From contig JAXMGD010000001.1 of assembly GCA_046347475.1 (NCBI GenBank), positions 248,001 through 312,000 on the forward strand: a stretch of DNA of 64,000 bases, given 5' to 3'. Under the pieces are notes generated by a model. It was given only the letters and a program-made list of their open reading frames with translations. It ran no database searches and was not told the DNA's origin. Each line of letters starts with the position of its first letter. Position 1 is the first letter of the stretch. Shown here piece after piece: positions 25,685-34,666 of this stretch. Both the position numbers and the translations under genes were made by a program. Origin of the DNA: CAMCXE01 sp046347475. GTDB taxonomy: Bacteria; Pseudomonadota; Gammaproteobacteria; Pseudomonadales; Cellvibrionaceae.

Positions 25685-26125
25685 TTAAACCTCGGTTATT
25701 TTGTTCACCAGACGGGCCAGCATAAAATCCCAGCCGCCGGAATTTTGGGTAAAGCATTTGGCCGCTACCTCGGCGGGTAAATGGGCGAAGCCGGTTTCGG
25801 TGAGGGTGAGTGTACAGCGTCCGTCACCGAGATCGCTTAAGCGAAATTCCACCAGGGTGTTGGCCACCGATAAAACATCACCCACAAAATGTTCGGCGCC
25901 GGGTACCCAGCGGTAGGCAAAATAATCGTAGGGGCGGGCCGCTTCAATATATATCTGGTTGCGACCGTGAGCGCCAAAGCCGAATATGGGTTGTTCACCC
26001 ACTGCATAGGTGCCCTCTAGGGTTTCGGGAAACCACTGCACTACTTGGGCAGGATCGGCGATCGCCGCGTAGACCCTTTGTTGGGAGGCGCGCAGTGTGA
26101 TTTCGCGTTGAATTGTGTTTTGCAT
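25685..26125 (-). CDS. SRPBCC/AHSA1-domain protein
   Basis: The protein has 146 residues. Typical AHSA1-type motifs are IQREITLRASQQRVYAAIADP, WFPETLEGTYAVGEQPIFGF and the C-terminal TETGFAHLP...NSGGWDFMLARL. SRPBCC folds make a helix-grip ligand pocket; AHSA1-like members paired with ArsR regulators have unknown ligands. ATG 26125 starts the conserved region; the longer frame runs back into the palindrome region. The gene is the first of a two-gene operon with the ArsR gene. Confidence 0.88.
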   Translation of the reverse strand: MQNTIQREITLRASQQRVYAAIADPAQVVQWFPETLEGTYAVGEQPIFGFGAHGRNQIYIEAARPYDYFAYRWVPGAEHFVGDVLSVANTLVEFRLSDLGDGRCTLTLTETGFAHLPAEVAAKCFTQNSGGWDFMLARLVNKITEV

Positions 26126-26166
26126 AGGGATCACCCGGTAGAGGTTGGAGGTGGTCACATTTAAGC

Positions 26167-26216
26167 ATCGCAGCGCCCAACATGCAACCAATTGGTTGCA
26201 TGTTGGGCGCTGCGAT
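26167..26216. promoter_or_regulatory. Perfect 50-bp palindrome, candidate operator
   Basis: Both 25-bp arms are exact reverse complements; the core is ATGCAACCAATTGGTTGCAT centred between 26191 and 26192. It lies 42 bp before the SRPBCC-ArsR start and about 128 bp before the divergent moaB. The core resembles dyad sites bound by winged-helix regulators, so autoregulation by the ArsR protein is the leading idea. As it lacks a T-run a terminator role is less likely. Confidence 0.6.
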
Positions 26217-26343
26217 TTGGCGAGTGATTGCGTGCGGCCGGACGAGACTTAGCCGGTTTTGCGGGCTATTGGCCTGCTTCCCTGAGGGTGTACACTCCTG
26301 CGCCATTCCCTTTGAGATTTGGCCCCACCGAAGGAGGCTCCCC

Positions 26344-26850
26344 ATGCCCAATAGCTTAAAACCCCTGTCGTTTAGCGTGCTGACTGTTTCGGACACCCGC
26401 AGCCTGGATACGGATACCTCCGGTCAAACTCTGGTTGAGCTGGCCGAAGGTGATGGCCATCAGTTGTTGGAGCGCTGTTTGGTGAAGGACTGTATTTACC
26501 AAATCCGCGCCGTGCTCAGCCGCTGGATTGCCGACCCGCAGACCCAGGTGGTGCTGATTACCGGCGGTACGGGTTTTAGTGGCCGCGATTCCACCCCAGA
26601 GGCGGTAGCGGTGCTGCTGGATAAGCAGATCCCCGGTTTTGGTGAGTTATTCCGTGCCCAAAGCGCCCAGGAGATAGGCACGTCCACCTTGCAAAGCCGG
26701 GCCATGGCGGGGTTTGCCAACGGCACCGTGGTGTTTTGCCTGCCCGGCTCCACCGGGGCGTGCCGCACGGCCTGGCAGATTATTGGCCCTCAGTTAGATA
26801 GCCGCACCAAGCCGTGCAATTTTGTTGCGGTGTTAAAACCCTCATGTTGA
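26344..26850 (+). CDS. moaB: Molybdopterin adenylyltransferase-type MoaB
   Basis: The protein has 168 residues. MogA/MoaB fold motifs are VLTVSDTR, LITGGTGFSGRDSTPEAV and FCLPGSTGACRTAW. AAGGAGG lies six bases before ATG 26344. MoaB/MogA enzymes adenylylate molybdopterin before metal insertion by MoeA. Its 3' end overlaps moeA by seven bases, and moaA follows, so this is a compact molybdenum-cofactor operon. moaC, moaD, moaE and moeB are not in the window. The longer open frame starting at 26182 crosses the palindrome and is not used. Confidence 0.95.
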   Translation: MPNSLKPLSFSVLTVSDTRSLDTDTSGQTLVELAEGDGHQLLERCLVKDCIYQIRAVLSRWIADPQTQVVLITGGTGFSGRDSTPEAVAVLLDKQIPGFGELFRAQSAQEIGTSTLQSRAMAGFANGTVVFCLPGSTGACRTAWQIIGPQLDSRTKPCNFVAVLKPSC

Positions 26851-28025
26851 GCCTGGCCGAGGCCCAAGCAACCCTCTGGCAGCAGGCCGTGCCCGTGGCC
26901 CAGAGCCACTTTCTGCCACTGGATCAGGCTTTAGGTGCTATAGCGGCTCGCCCGGTGATGGCGAGCCTGGCTGTGCCGCCTGCGGATAACAGCGCTATGG
27001 ACGGTTACGCCTTGCGCTTAGCCGAGGCCTGTGCGCCCTTGCCGGTGTGCGGGCGTATAGCGGCGGGCGTGGCCCCTGCGCCCCTGGCACCCGGCTGCGC
27101 GGCGCGGATTTTCACCGGCGGGGAAATCCCCCTCGGCGCCGATACGGTGGTTATGCAGGAGAATACCCAAATCCTCCCCGATGGCCGTGTGTGCGTTACC
27201 GAGCTGCCCAACCTCGGTGCCAATATCCGCCCGAAGGGCCAGGATGTGCGCCCCGGCCAGTGTTTGGTGGCGGCCGGTGTTCGCTTGGGGCCGGTGGCGT
27301 TGGCGCTGTTGGCCTCCCAGGGCATGACTCAAGTAGACGTTTTACGCCCCTGCAGGGTGGCGCTGGTGGCCACCGGCTCAGAGCTGGTAGCACCGGGCCA
27401 AACCCTGGCGGCGGGGCAGATATACAACAGCAACAGCCAATTGCTCGGCAGCGCCCTTCGGCTAATGGGGGTTGAGGTGCAGTCGGTTTGGGTGGCGGAC
27501 GATCCGCTGCAGACACAACAGACCCTGGCAGCTCTTGCCAGCCAGGTCGATGTGATTCTTACCACCGGCGGCGTATCGGCGGGGGAGGAAGACCACGTCA
27601 AGGCCAGTTTGGCCGCTTCGGGCCAGGTGGGCTTTTGGAAGATCGCCATTAAGCCAGGTAAACCCTTTATGTTCGGTCAGATAGGTACTACACCTGTGCT
27701 GGGTTTGCCGGGGAACCCGGTGTCGAGCTTTATCACCTATTGCCTCTTGGCCAAGCCTTTTATCCAAGCAGTGCAGGGTGGCCAGGCGCGACTGCCGCCT
27801 GCGCGCTGGTTGCCCGCGGCCTGCCCACTCAATGCCGCTGGCCGCGAGGAGTTTGTGCGCGTGACTTGCACCGAAGACGGGGTCCGCCCTCTGGCCAATC
27901 AAAGTTCCGGCGCCTTGAGTTCGCTCATGCTCGCCGACGGTATTATTCGGCTGCCCGCCCAGCACCACTGTGCGCCGGGGGAGCGGGTGGAATTTTGGAC
28001 CCTTGATGAGTTATTGGCGCCATGA
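26844..28025 (+). CDS. moeA: Molybdopterin molybdotransferase MoeA
   Basis: The protein has 393 residues. Motifs in order are PADNSAMDGYA, FTGGEIPLGADTVVMQE, GANIRPKGQDV, the MPT-binding LTTGGVSAGEEDHVK, KPGKPFMFG and LPGNPVSSFITY, followed by the C-terminal domain IV. MoeA inserts molybdate into adenylylated molybdopterin. The ATG overlaps the end of moaB and the stop overlaps moaA (ATGA), so all three are translationally coupled. Confidence 0.97.
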   Translation: MLSLAEAQATLWQQAVPVAQSHFLPLDQALGAIAARPVMASLAVPPADNSAMDGYALRLAEACAPLPVCGRIAAGVAPAPLAPGCAARIFTGGEIPLGADTVVMQENTQILPDGRVCVTELPNLGANIRPKGQDVRPGQCLVAAGVRLGPVALALLASQGMTQVDVLRPCRVALVATGSELVAPGQTLAAGQIYNSNSQLLGSALRLMGVEVQSVWVADDPLQTQQTLAALASQVDVILTTGGVSAGEEDHVKASLAASGQVGFWKIAIKPGKPFMFGQIGTTPVLGLPGNPVSSFITYCLLAKPFIQAVQGGQARLPPARWLPAACPLNAAGREEFVRVTCTEDGVRPLANQSSGALSSLMLADGIIRLPAQHHCAPGERVEFWTLDELLAP

Positions 28026-29002
28026 CGGGCCCATTGCTGGATCGATTTGGCCGCGCCGTATCCTACCTGCGGCTGTCGGTGACGGATCGCTGCGACTTTC
28101 GCTGCCATTACTGCATGGCCGAAGAGATGACCTTTTTACCCCGCTCGAAGGTACTGACCCTTGAGGAGCTGCTGCAGGTGGGCGCAGCGTTTGTGGCACT
28201 GGGGGTGAATAAAATTCGCCTCACCGGGGGGGAGCCTTTGGTGCGCAATAACCTAGTGTGGCTGGTGCAGGAGTTGGCCCGCCTGCCGGGGCTTAACACC
28301 CTGGCGCTCACCACCAACGCTTCGCAACTGGAGAAGCTCGCCCAGCCGCTTAAAGCGGCGGGCCTGAGCCATGTGAATATCTCGCTGGATTCCCTCGACC
28401 CCGTCCGCTTCAAAACCCTCACCCGCACCGGCGAGCTGGCGCAGGTGTTAAAAGGCATAGAGGCGGCTCAGGCCGCAGGCTTTGCGCGCATCAAGCTCAA
28501 CAGCGTTATGTTGCGCTCCCACAATCTGCAGGATCTGGTGTCTTTGGTGGAATTTGCGTTGGCTCGCGGCCTGGATATTAGTTTTATCGAGGAGATGCCC
28601 CTGGGGGCCGTAAGCCATGTGCGCCAGGAGGAGTTTGTCAGCAGCCTTGAGCTGCGTAGGCTGCTGGGCCAGCACTACAGCCTGGTGCCCAGCGATTTCA
28701 ACAGTGGCGGGCCTGCGGTCTATTGGCAGGTGCCGGGCGCCAGCAGCCAGATAGGGTTTATTTCCCCTCACAGCGCCAATTTTTGTGGCACCTGCAACCG
28801 CGTGCGGGTAACCGCCGAAGGTCGTCTACTGCTCTGTTTGGGCAACGAACACAGCCTGGATCTGCGCGCTGTGTTGCGGGAGACGCCGGACGAGTTGGGG
28901 GCGCAGATCATTGCCGCCATGGCCATCAAGCCGGAGCGGCATCATTTCGATCAGGCGAATGAGCCGCAGATAGTGCGGTTTATGAATACTACCGGCGGCT
29001 AG
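28022..29002 (+). CDS. moaA: GTP 3',8-cyclase MoaA (radical SAM)
   Basis: The protein has 326 residues. The N-terminal radical-SAM cluster motif is CDFRCHYC, followed by TGGEPLVR. The C-terminal second 4Fe-4S site is CGTCNRVRVTAEGRLLLC, and the protein ends in the essential Gly-Gly tail (MNTTGG). It converts GTP to 3',8-cyclo-GTP, the first step of molybdopterin synthesis. It is the last gene of the operon; no terminator is obvious downstream. Confidence 0.97.
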   Translation: MTGPLLDRFGRAVSYLRLSVTDRCDFRCHYCMAEEMTFLPRSKVLTLEELLQVGAAFVALGVNKIRLTGGEPLVRNNLVWLVQELARLPGLNTLALTTNASQLEKLAQPLKAAGLSHVNISLDSLDPVRFKTLTRTGELAQVLKGIEAAQAAGFARIKLNSVMLRSHNLQDLVSLVEFALARGLDISFIEEMPLGAVSHVRQEEFVSSLELRRLLGQHYSLVPSDFNSGGPAVYWQVPGASSQIGFISPHSANFCGTCNRVRVTAEGRLLLCLGNEHSLDLRAVLRETPDELGAQIIAAMAIKPERHHFDQANEPQIVRFMNTTGG

Positions 29003-29503
29003 GCCTGCGGCTGGCCGCGCCCTCACCTAAATCCTGTCTTGTTCCATCAAGGGCTCGAGCAGGTGTTATTTCCCACCCAAAGTCGATTTCGGCAAGGCGC
29101 CGAAGCAATTCACAGGCCAATACACCAGGGCTCGTCCTCGGCCTTTTAGGCGGCCAACCGACGAACGGCACCTAATTCCTTCTGAAAGCGGTTAAAAATC
29201 AACCAGGTCACATTTTTCCAGGGGCGTCTGTGGGGTTTGGTTCTAAGCCTGCGGGATTGGTGATTTTTTAATCTAAAAAAGAGCCCCTTGAACCTATCAG
29301 CGGAAGTGAATCGGGACCCGTGACGCCCGCTGCATCGCCTCTCAGTTGCAACCAATCTGATGCCTAAGTACCATAAATTTAGCCAGCTGCTAAATTCTAA
29401 AGTATTGGTTTTTGAGCCGAAAAAGGCCTTAGCCGCAAGCGGGTGGGGGGCTTGAGCCTCCCAACCTGCGGTCTTAATTCACTTTGCCGATGTACCCACG
29501 CAC
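29003..29503. other. Intergenic region before pilin cassette 1
   Basis: No gene is supported. The AT-rich part 29220-29420 probably holds the cassette promoter, but no clear consensus is seen. An imperfect G/C stem (GGGGGG ... CCTCCC, about 29445-29463) lies just before the first pilin gene. Confidence 0.45.
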
Positions 29504-29971
29504 ATGCTGACACCCCGATGTACCCCGCGTCAGGCGGGATTTAGCCTGATCGAGTTGATGGTGGCGCTCGCCATAGTCGGCATCCTGGCCGTAGTGGCGG
29601 TGCCGAGTTACTCCAAATTTATTCGTAAAAGCGAGGCGGATACCGCCTGGAGGGATCTTCAGGCCTTGAGCCTTGCCCTGGAAGGGCGTTTTCGCCGCAC
29701 CCTCAGCTACCCGGCCACCCCGGCCACCAATAACACCGACGCGGTCAAAGGCCTGGTCGCCAGCTGGGGCCCCGCCAGCAAGCCGGTGGCCTTTGGATTT
29801 CAATATCAATTGGTCGATGCCGCCGCCGGTAAATACCGGGTGAGCAGCCTGGGCCAGAACACGGGTAATTTTAAAAATTGCACCCTTATACTCGAGGTCA
29901 TTCGCGGTACCGCCACCCGCTACTGCAACGACCCGGCCGCTTGTCAAATCACCTGCGATCGGGCGCCCTGA
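29504..29971 (+). CDS. Type IV pilin-like protein (PilE/PilA type), cassette 1
   Basis: The protein has 155 residues. The prepilin site is QAG before FSLIELMVALAIVGILA, with Glu at +5 and a standard hydrophobic helix; SYSKFIRKSEAD follows. A C-terminal Cys cluster (TRYCNDPAACQITC) probably forms a disulfide loop. Expected processing is by PilD with N-methylation and assembly with the type IV pilus. The protein is closely paralogous to the gene at 34667 (shared LQALSLALEGRFRR and KYRVSSLGQ versus KYQVSAVGQ). No strong ribosome site precedes the ATG. It is the first of five genes with one- to 45-bp gaps. Confidence 0.88.
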   Translation: MLTPRCTPRQAGFSLIELMVALAIVGILAVVAVPSYSKFIRKSEADTAWRDLQALSLALEGRFRRTLSYPATPATNNTDAVKGLVASWGPASKPVAFGFQYQLVDAAAGKYRVSSLGQNTGNFKNCTLILEVIRGTATRYCNDPAACQITCDRAP

Positions 29972-29972
29972 T

Positions 29973-30539
29973 ATGGCACCGGCAAGCGGCACAAGAGGGT
30001 TCACGCTCATTGAGCTATTGGTGGTGTTAGCGGTGGTGGCCTTTTTAGCTTTTGCTACTGTGCCGCTGGCCTCCGGCTGGATTCGCAACGCCCAGTTGGA
30101 GCGAGATTTTGCCGGTGTGCAGCGGGCCTTGGGCACGGCTAAAGCCCTGGCGATGCGCAATGCCCAGGGGGTAGGGGCGGTGGGATTTACCCCGACGGCC
30201 GTGCTGTGTCGTTTGAATACTAGCTTGCTGATTTATCAGCTGGATCAACCCAACAAAAACGATGCCGCCAGCTGTAGCCGTGCGGCCGCCAGTGACACCC
30301 CGGTACACCGTTTAGGCCAGGACGTCAGCATCACCTTTGGGGCCAGCAACCAGGCCTTTTGCGGCGCTCAGTTTGACGCCCGTGGCAGCGTGCGCCTGTG
30401 CCAGGGCGCCAACTGCGCCACCTGTGACCTCAACTTCGACCCCCGCTTGGACAGCGGGGCATTAAAAGTGGCGGTGGCGGGGGCGGATGCCACTACCGAC
30501 GCCAGTAAAGACCAAACCCAACTCATACGAGCATTTTGA
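29973..30539 (+). CDS. FimT/GspH-like minor pseudopilin, cassette 1
   Basis: The protein has 188 residues starting one base after the previous stop. The prepilin motif is RGFTLIELLVVLAVVAFLAF (Glu +5), followed by GWIRNAQLERDFAGVQRALGTAKALAMRNAQG, typical of GspH/FimT/FimU. The distal part has the Cys-rich segment CGAQFDARGSVRLCQGANC and ends DQTQLIRAF. FimT/FimU proteins prime pilus assembly and sit near the tip. The paralogue in cassette 2 is at 35152. Distal regions align well: GQDVSITFG and LIRAF/IIRAF are nearly identical. Confidence 0.88.
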   Translation: MAPASGTRGFTLIELLVVLAVVAFLAFATVPLASGWIRNAQLERDFAGVQRALGTAKALAMRNAQGVGAVGFTPTAVLCRLNTSLLIYQLDQPNKNDAASCSRAAASDTPVHRLGQDVSITFGASNQAFCGAQFDARGSVRLCQGANCATCDLNFDPRLDSGALKVAVAGADATTDASKDQTQLIRAF

Positions 30540-30541
30540 CT

Positions 30542-30940
30542 ATGTACATTCTCAAGCGGCAGCGCGGCGATTTTTTAATTGAAGCCATGGTGGGCACCTT
30601 GATCACGGCTCTAGTGAGCCTCGGGATGCTGGCCATCAGCTCGCGGGTCATGCTCAGCCAAGGTGAGATGGGGCGCCAGGAAGCGATTGTCACCACATTG
30701 CGCGAGCAGCTGCATAACCACGACCCCAATACTCCTGCGGCTAACCAGTGCACGCTCGCCGCTGACAAACGCAAATTTACATTGCCGGATAAAACCAATC
30801 TCACCTACAGCGTGAACTGCCCCAACCGCACTGTGCAGTACAGTATTGGCGGCAAGACCTACAGCCTCAGCCTGCCCATGGCGGATATGTCGGTTACTAA
30901 CGACACCACTAATGCCACTTATACCCTGGGAGCTGGTTAA
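30542..30940 (+). CDS. PilV-like minor pilin, cassette 1
   Basis: The protein has 132 residues from ATG 30542 (a TTG two codons earlier is in frame). The N-terminal motif QRGDFLIEAMVGTLITALV keeps Gly at -1 and Glu at +5 but has Asp rather than Phe at +1, so processing by PilD should still be possible. A pair of Cys (NQCTLAADKR and VNCPNR) probably forms a disulfide. The order after FimT matches the pilV position in minor-pilin operons. The paralogue is at 35765 with the same GDFLIEAM motif. Confidence 0.82.
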   Translation: MYILKRQRGDFLIEAMVGTLITALVSLGMLAISSRVMLSQGEMGRQEAIVTTLREQLHNHDPNTPAANQCTLAADKRKFTLPDKTNLTYSVNCPNRTVQYSIGGKTYSLSLPMADMSVTNDTTNATYTLGAG

Positions 30941-30942
30941 GT

Positions 30943-31647
30943 ATGCAGTGGAAGCGGCAGGCGGGCGCCACCTTAATCAGTCTATTGGTGGGTATGGTGG
31001 TCTCTATGTTGGCCATATTGGCCAGCCTGTCGATGTTCCGCAATTTGGTTACCAGCAGCGTTGAAGCCAAAACAGACGCTCGCCAAGAGGGTGATTTAAG
31101 CCTCGCGGTGTTGCGGCTGGATACGGAGTTACAGGCGGCGGGATTTAACATGGGGCGCACGCCGGGCGAAGGGCGCAACCTGGATTTTGCCACCAGGGCA
31201 TCCGCCGATGGTAGCCGCCAGGATGTTGCCTGGCGCTTTAACGACGGCACCGGGTTCATCTGCCGCCGTGCCACATCCAGCACCAGTAATGGCCGTTACA
31301 TCCTCGATCTGTCCAGCGCGCCAGCGGCCAGCTGTACCCTGGCCTGGGATTTGGCGGTCAACCTCGCCATTGATGCCAACTGGACCTTTGCTGAGCGTTT
31401 AGTTGACCTGCAGCTGCAAAACCTGACGAGCCAAGCAGCCGCCTTTACGCGCCCCCTAATCACCTTTACCTCGCTGGCGGCCAATGATCGCGCCTGTATG
31501 CCCTATGGCGCCATGGCCAGTGGCGCCAGCGCCGCTGTGCACCCTGTTTTAACCCTCGGGGTGTTCGACGTATCCACCGTTTATTCCGGCAACGCCAACG
31601 CCGTACCCAGCAGGCCCCACAGCCTGTGTTTGGCCAATATTTTTTGA
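30943..31647 (+). CDS. PilW-like minor pilin lacking Glu +5, cassette 1
   Basis: The protein has 234 residues. The leader ends QAG and the mature part begins ATLISLLVGMVVSMLAIL; position +5 is Ser where PilW and most pilins have Glu. The rest matches PilW topology: EAKTDARQEGDLSLAVLRLDTELQAAGF, the usual soluble-domain opening, then a variable C-terminus with RPHSLCLANIF. The Ser at +5 is conserved in the paralogue at 36187, so it is not a sequencing error. Lack of Glu +5 resembles GspK and PilX, which sit at filament tips. The gene begins two bases after pilV. Confidence 0.82.
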   Translation: MQWKRQAGATLISLLVGMVVSMLAILASLSMFRNLVTSSVEAKTDARQEGDLSLAVLRLDTELQAAGFNMGRTPGEGRNLDFATRASADGSRQDVAWRFNDGTGFICRRATSSTSNGRYILDLSSAPAASCTLAWDLAVNLAIDANWTFAERLVDLQLQNLTSQAAAFTRPLITFTSLAANDRACMPYGAMASGASAAVHPVLTLGVFDVSTVYSGNANAVPSRPHSLCLANIF

Positions 31648-31692
31648 TACAGCCCACTGACGAGCGGCTCATCTTCACCTATGAGAACACCT

Positions 31693-34017
31693 ATGCACAC
31701 GCAACCTCTTAAGGCCCAACAGGGCGCCGCTACCATCATCATGTCGGTGCTAGTGGGCTTTAGCATTACCGCTATGGGCCTCGCCCTTATGTTCAACGTG
31801 CAAAACGCCCAGGATAAACAGGTGACCGCGCAGGCCCAGGTGAGCGCACAGAATTTGGCGTGGGCGGGCAGTGAAGCCTTTCGGCAGTTGTTAGTCAGCA
31901 TGCCCATCGGCTTGGTGAACGTGCTGCCGCTCAACGAGCCTATGACGCCTATCGACAGCACGAATGTGCAAAAACCGGCGGGCAGCGCAGATCTTCAAGG
32001 GCGTTTGACCCCTACGGTGATCAACCGGGCCGTAGTTGCTGCCAGCGGCGGTTTACCGGCCCGCACCGAGGTGACGGTAAACCTAGCGGCAGTCAATCCC
32101 ATGGCTGGCGTGGGTACAACATTGCAGATGGTGTACGGAATTTTCACGGGGGCCGGTTCCGGGCTGCCCAGCCTCGATCCCATTACGTTCTACCACGATG
32201 CTGGCCTACAGGGCACAGTGAACTTTAAAAACGTAGCGGCGGGCAAAGAGACCCTATCGGTGAAGGGCTCGGTCACCCTGACCAGCCAGGTCACCGGCCT
32301 TAACGCCGTGCATGCGACCGGTGATGTGACCATTAACAACTCCAATGTTGTATTAAAAGAAGTTACCGCCAACGGCACAGTAAATGTTTCGGGGGATGGC
32401 AAGGTACTGGATAAATTGGTGGGGCTTGCCGGGGTCAATATTACCCAAGGCTTTGTTGGCAGCGTATTTTCCAACGGCAACATCAGCTACAGAACCGGCG
32501 CTCCGCCCTTGGGGGGTAGCAATATAGTGTCAGCCGTTGCCGCCCGTGGGTCCGTATCCATTAACAATCAGAACAACCTTATTTTCAATGACATCGGCAG
32601 TGTGACCACCACCGCGTTGTCGGGCTGTGGTTTTGGCGTCTGTTTTAAGCGCACTGAGGCGGGCGGCGCTCTGACAGCCTATCCGCCTACTTTGGATTCG
32701 GCCTACAGCAAAACTAGCCTCACCTGTTCTCCCCCTCCGGCCTTTCCTGCACCGCCCTCGTTACAACCGGCAACCGAAGCCGTAGCACCGAGTTTCGCAG
32801 GCTGCGCTACGGCCGTGGCGAACACAAAATTTCGAACAGGTACACCCAGTCTAAAACTGATTATGCAGCTGCCGCCCCTGGAGATGACACCGCTCAAAAT
32901 TGATGTCTGGGAACAACAGGCAGTGGCCAATTACTACATTCGCGTTAGCGGCCTGCGAACCCTGGTGACAGTTAAAAACGTCAAACGGGCCGCTGTCTCG
33001 CCCAGCCCTGCGGTGGCGCTAAATGGCGAATATGAGTTGGTGAGGTCGGGCTCGCTGGGTTACTTGTGTCCACTGGATGCACTCGGTGCCCAGGTGCCCG
33101 GCTGCACTGTGGCGGCCGCGCCGAAAAACGTTTTTTGCACGGACAATTGCTGGACAGTGCAGCCGGGCGGATCCACGGCAGGTGCAGCGCCGAATACATT
33201 TGTCTTGGTCGGTAAAGTGGCGCCGGGGGTAATTTTTTTCGACGGCAACCTGAGCTTGAAGTTTAACCCCATTTCGTCGGCAGCATTTCTCGCTGCGGGG
33301 TTCATTAAAACCGAAGGCAACACAGGCAAAAGCCTGGCACTGAATTTTGCTGGCCCAGCTGGCGGCACTGCTGCGGGCACAACCCTGCCCGGTGTGTGTT
33401 CAAACCTTGCCAGCACCTCACTCAACCTAACCCCCAGCAACTTCTGTTTGGCCGATGGCAGCTTCGACAGCACCGCCGCGAACAAATTGGGCAATGTAGC
33501 CCTTATGGCCGGTGGTTATCGTCGTTCGGTGACCACCACCACAGCGGTCTTCAAGGCTGGCGACAAGGCCTCGGAAACCACAGTGGCCAACCTGCAGGCG
33601 GATGGCCGCACGTCTTATGTGATTACCAAAGTTACCCCTAACTCGTCGGCGGGTACCACCGTAACAGAGGTCATCACCCAACAACCCTATGCTGGTGGTG
33701 ACATACAACTAGCGGCGGATAATGTGGTGTTTGGCTCGCTGCTGGCGGGCAACATGCTCAAAACAGAAGGCACCACTACGGTGTACGGTTATGTGGTTTC
33801 CTCCGCCCTGGCGCGCACGCCCTCTGCCTCAGGGGGATCTGTGCTAAATGACGGTGGGCTTGGGCTGACGCAGAATCTGCTGTCAGCGGCCACCAATATA
33901 GACCACAGCATTCAGCCGCAATATTACGACGGTAAAACGGTACCCGGCACGGCCAGTGGCACTCCACCCGCCAGCACCGGTAACGATGTCCGCGTACTGC
34001 GCTCGCGTTATTTGTAG
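31693..34017 (+). CDS. Giant PilX-like protein with large repetitive ectodomain, cassette 1
   Basis: About 774 residues. The N-terminus QQGAATIIMSVLVGFSITAM is PilX-like: prepilin Gly, no Glu +5, then a hydrophobic helix; QDKQVTAQAQVSAQNLAWAGSEAFRQLL is the usual PilX continuation. Classical PilX has about 200 residues; here about 700 more follow. Residues about 180-320 carry short Gly/Asn/Val-rich strands (VHATGDVTINNSNVVLKEV, TANGTVNVSGDGKVLDKLVG) suggesting a beta-solenoid. Later Cys motifs (YLCPLDALG, FCTDNCW) and GGDIQLAADNVVFGSLLAGN are shared with the paralogue at 36936, as is the end VRVLRSRYL. Probable role is a tip adhesin or surface-binding module. ATG 31693 is chosen by alignment with the paralogue; 31681 is also possible. 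Confidence 0.78.
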   Translation: MHTQPLKAQQGAATIIMSVLVGFSITAMGLALMFNVQNAQDKQVTAQAQVSAQNLAWAGSEAFRQLLVSMPIGLVNVLPLNEPMTPIDSTNVQKPAGSADLQGRLTPTVINRAVVAASGGLPARTEVTVNLAAVNPMAGVGTTLQMVYGIFTGAGSGLPSLDPITFYHDAGLQGTVNFKNVAAGKETLSVKGSVTLTSQVTGLNAVHATGDVTINNSNVVLKEVTANGTVNVSGDGKVLDKLVGLAGVNITQGFVGSVFSNGNISYRTGAPPLGGSNIVSAVAARGSVSINNQNNLIFNDIGSVTTTALSGCGFGVCFKRTEAGGALTAYPPTLDSAYSKTSLTCSPPPAFPAPPSLQPATEAVAPSFAGCATAVANTKFRTGTPSLKLIMQLPPLEMTPLKIDVWEQQAVANYYIRVSGLRTLVTVKNVKRAAVSPSPAVALNGEYELVRSGSLGYLCPLDALGAQVPGCTVAAAPKNVFCTDNCWTVQPGGSTAGAAPNTFVLVGKVAPGVIFFDGNLSLKFNPISSAAFLAAGFIKTEGNTGKSLALNFAGPAGGTAAGTTLPGVCSNLASTSLNLTPSNFCLADGSFDSTAANKLGNVALMAGGYRRSVTTTTAVFKAGDKASETTVANLQADGRTSYVITKVTPNSSAGTTVTEVITQQPYAGGDIQLAADNVVFGSLLAGNMLKTEGTTTVYGYVVSSALARTPSASGGSVLNDGGLGLTQNLLSAATNIDHSIQPQYYDGKTVPGTASGTPPASTGNDVRVLRSRYL

Positions 34018-34666
34018 GCAGCTAATTAGGCTAACTGACGCTTCGGGGGCCGATCAAAACTGCCCCGGTTAGCTGATACAACACCAGTACACAAGGAGCT
34101 TGTGCACTGGTGCGAAGCTTCTAGCCAGTAATTTCCTGTGATTGATTAGCCCCAATAAATCCACGCATGCGCTATTTTTAAGTTCCCACCCCCTCATCGC
34201 TCCTATTGTGCGGACACTTCCCGATAAGCGGCTCTTCACCCGGATCGGCCGCACAATGGGCGTTATTCGGACGAAAACACGCAGTGATTTGCCTGCAAAA
34301 TGAGGCATGGTTCTTATCTTTGTCCTTATTCATTCGGCTATTTTTCCTTTAATCGGCGCGAAAACCCGACGGATGTTTATCAGACTAAGTGACTAAATGG
34401 CAGGTTTATTGAACCAGCTTAGTGTCTTAGGTACCATGATGAACATCCTATGCTACCTTCTAAGTTCTCGATTTCTTATAACCATTAATAAAGTCAGTCG
34501 AAGTCAATAAACTCAGCTTAGGGGCTAAAACCCAGTGCATTTCCCCTCAGCGCAGCATGGGGGCAGGCCGATCACGATGCTCGGTCATGCACGTACTGGC
34601 ATAACTTCACTATTCAAATTTGCGGGCTAAGGCTGGTGCGTGAATGCACAAACATAAGGGGCTGCC
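34018..34666. other. Intergenic region between the two pilin cassettes
   Basis: No gene is supported; short frames on the minus strand lack ribosome sites. A hairpin ACCAGTACACAAG/CTTGTGCACTGGT lies at about 34082-34110 and a second dyad GCTAAC...GTTAGC just before it, possibly a terminator for cassette 1 though no T-run follows. The AT-rich part 34310-34500 probably contains the cassette 2 promoter. Confidence 0.45.
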
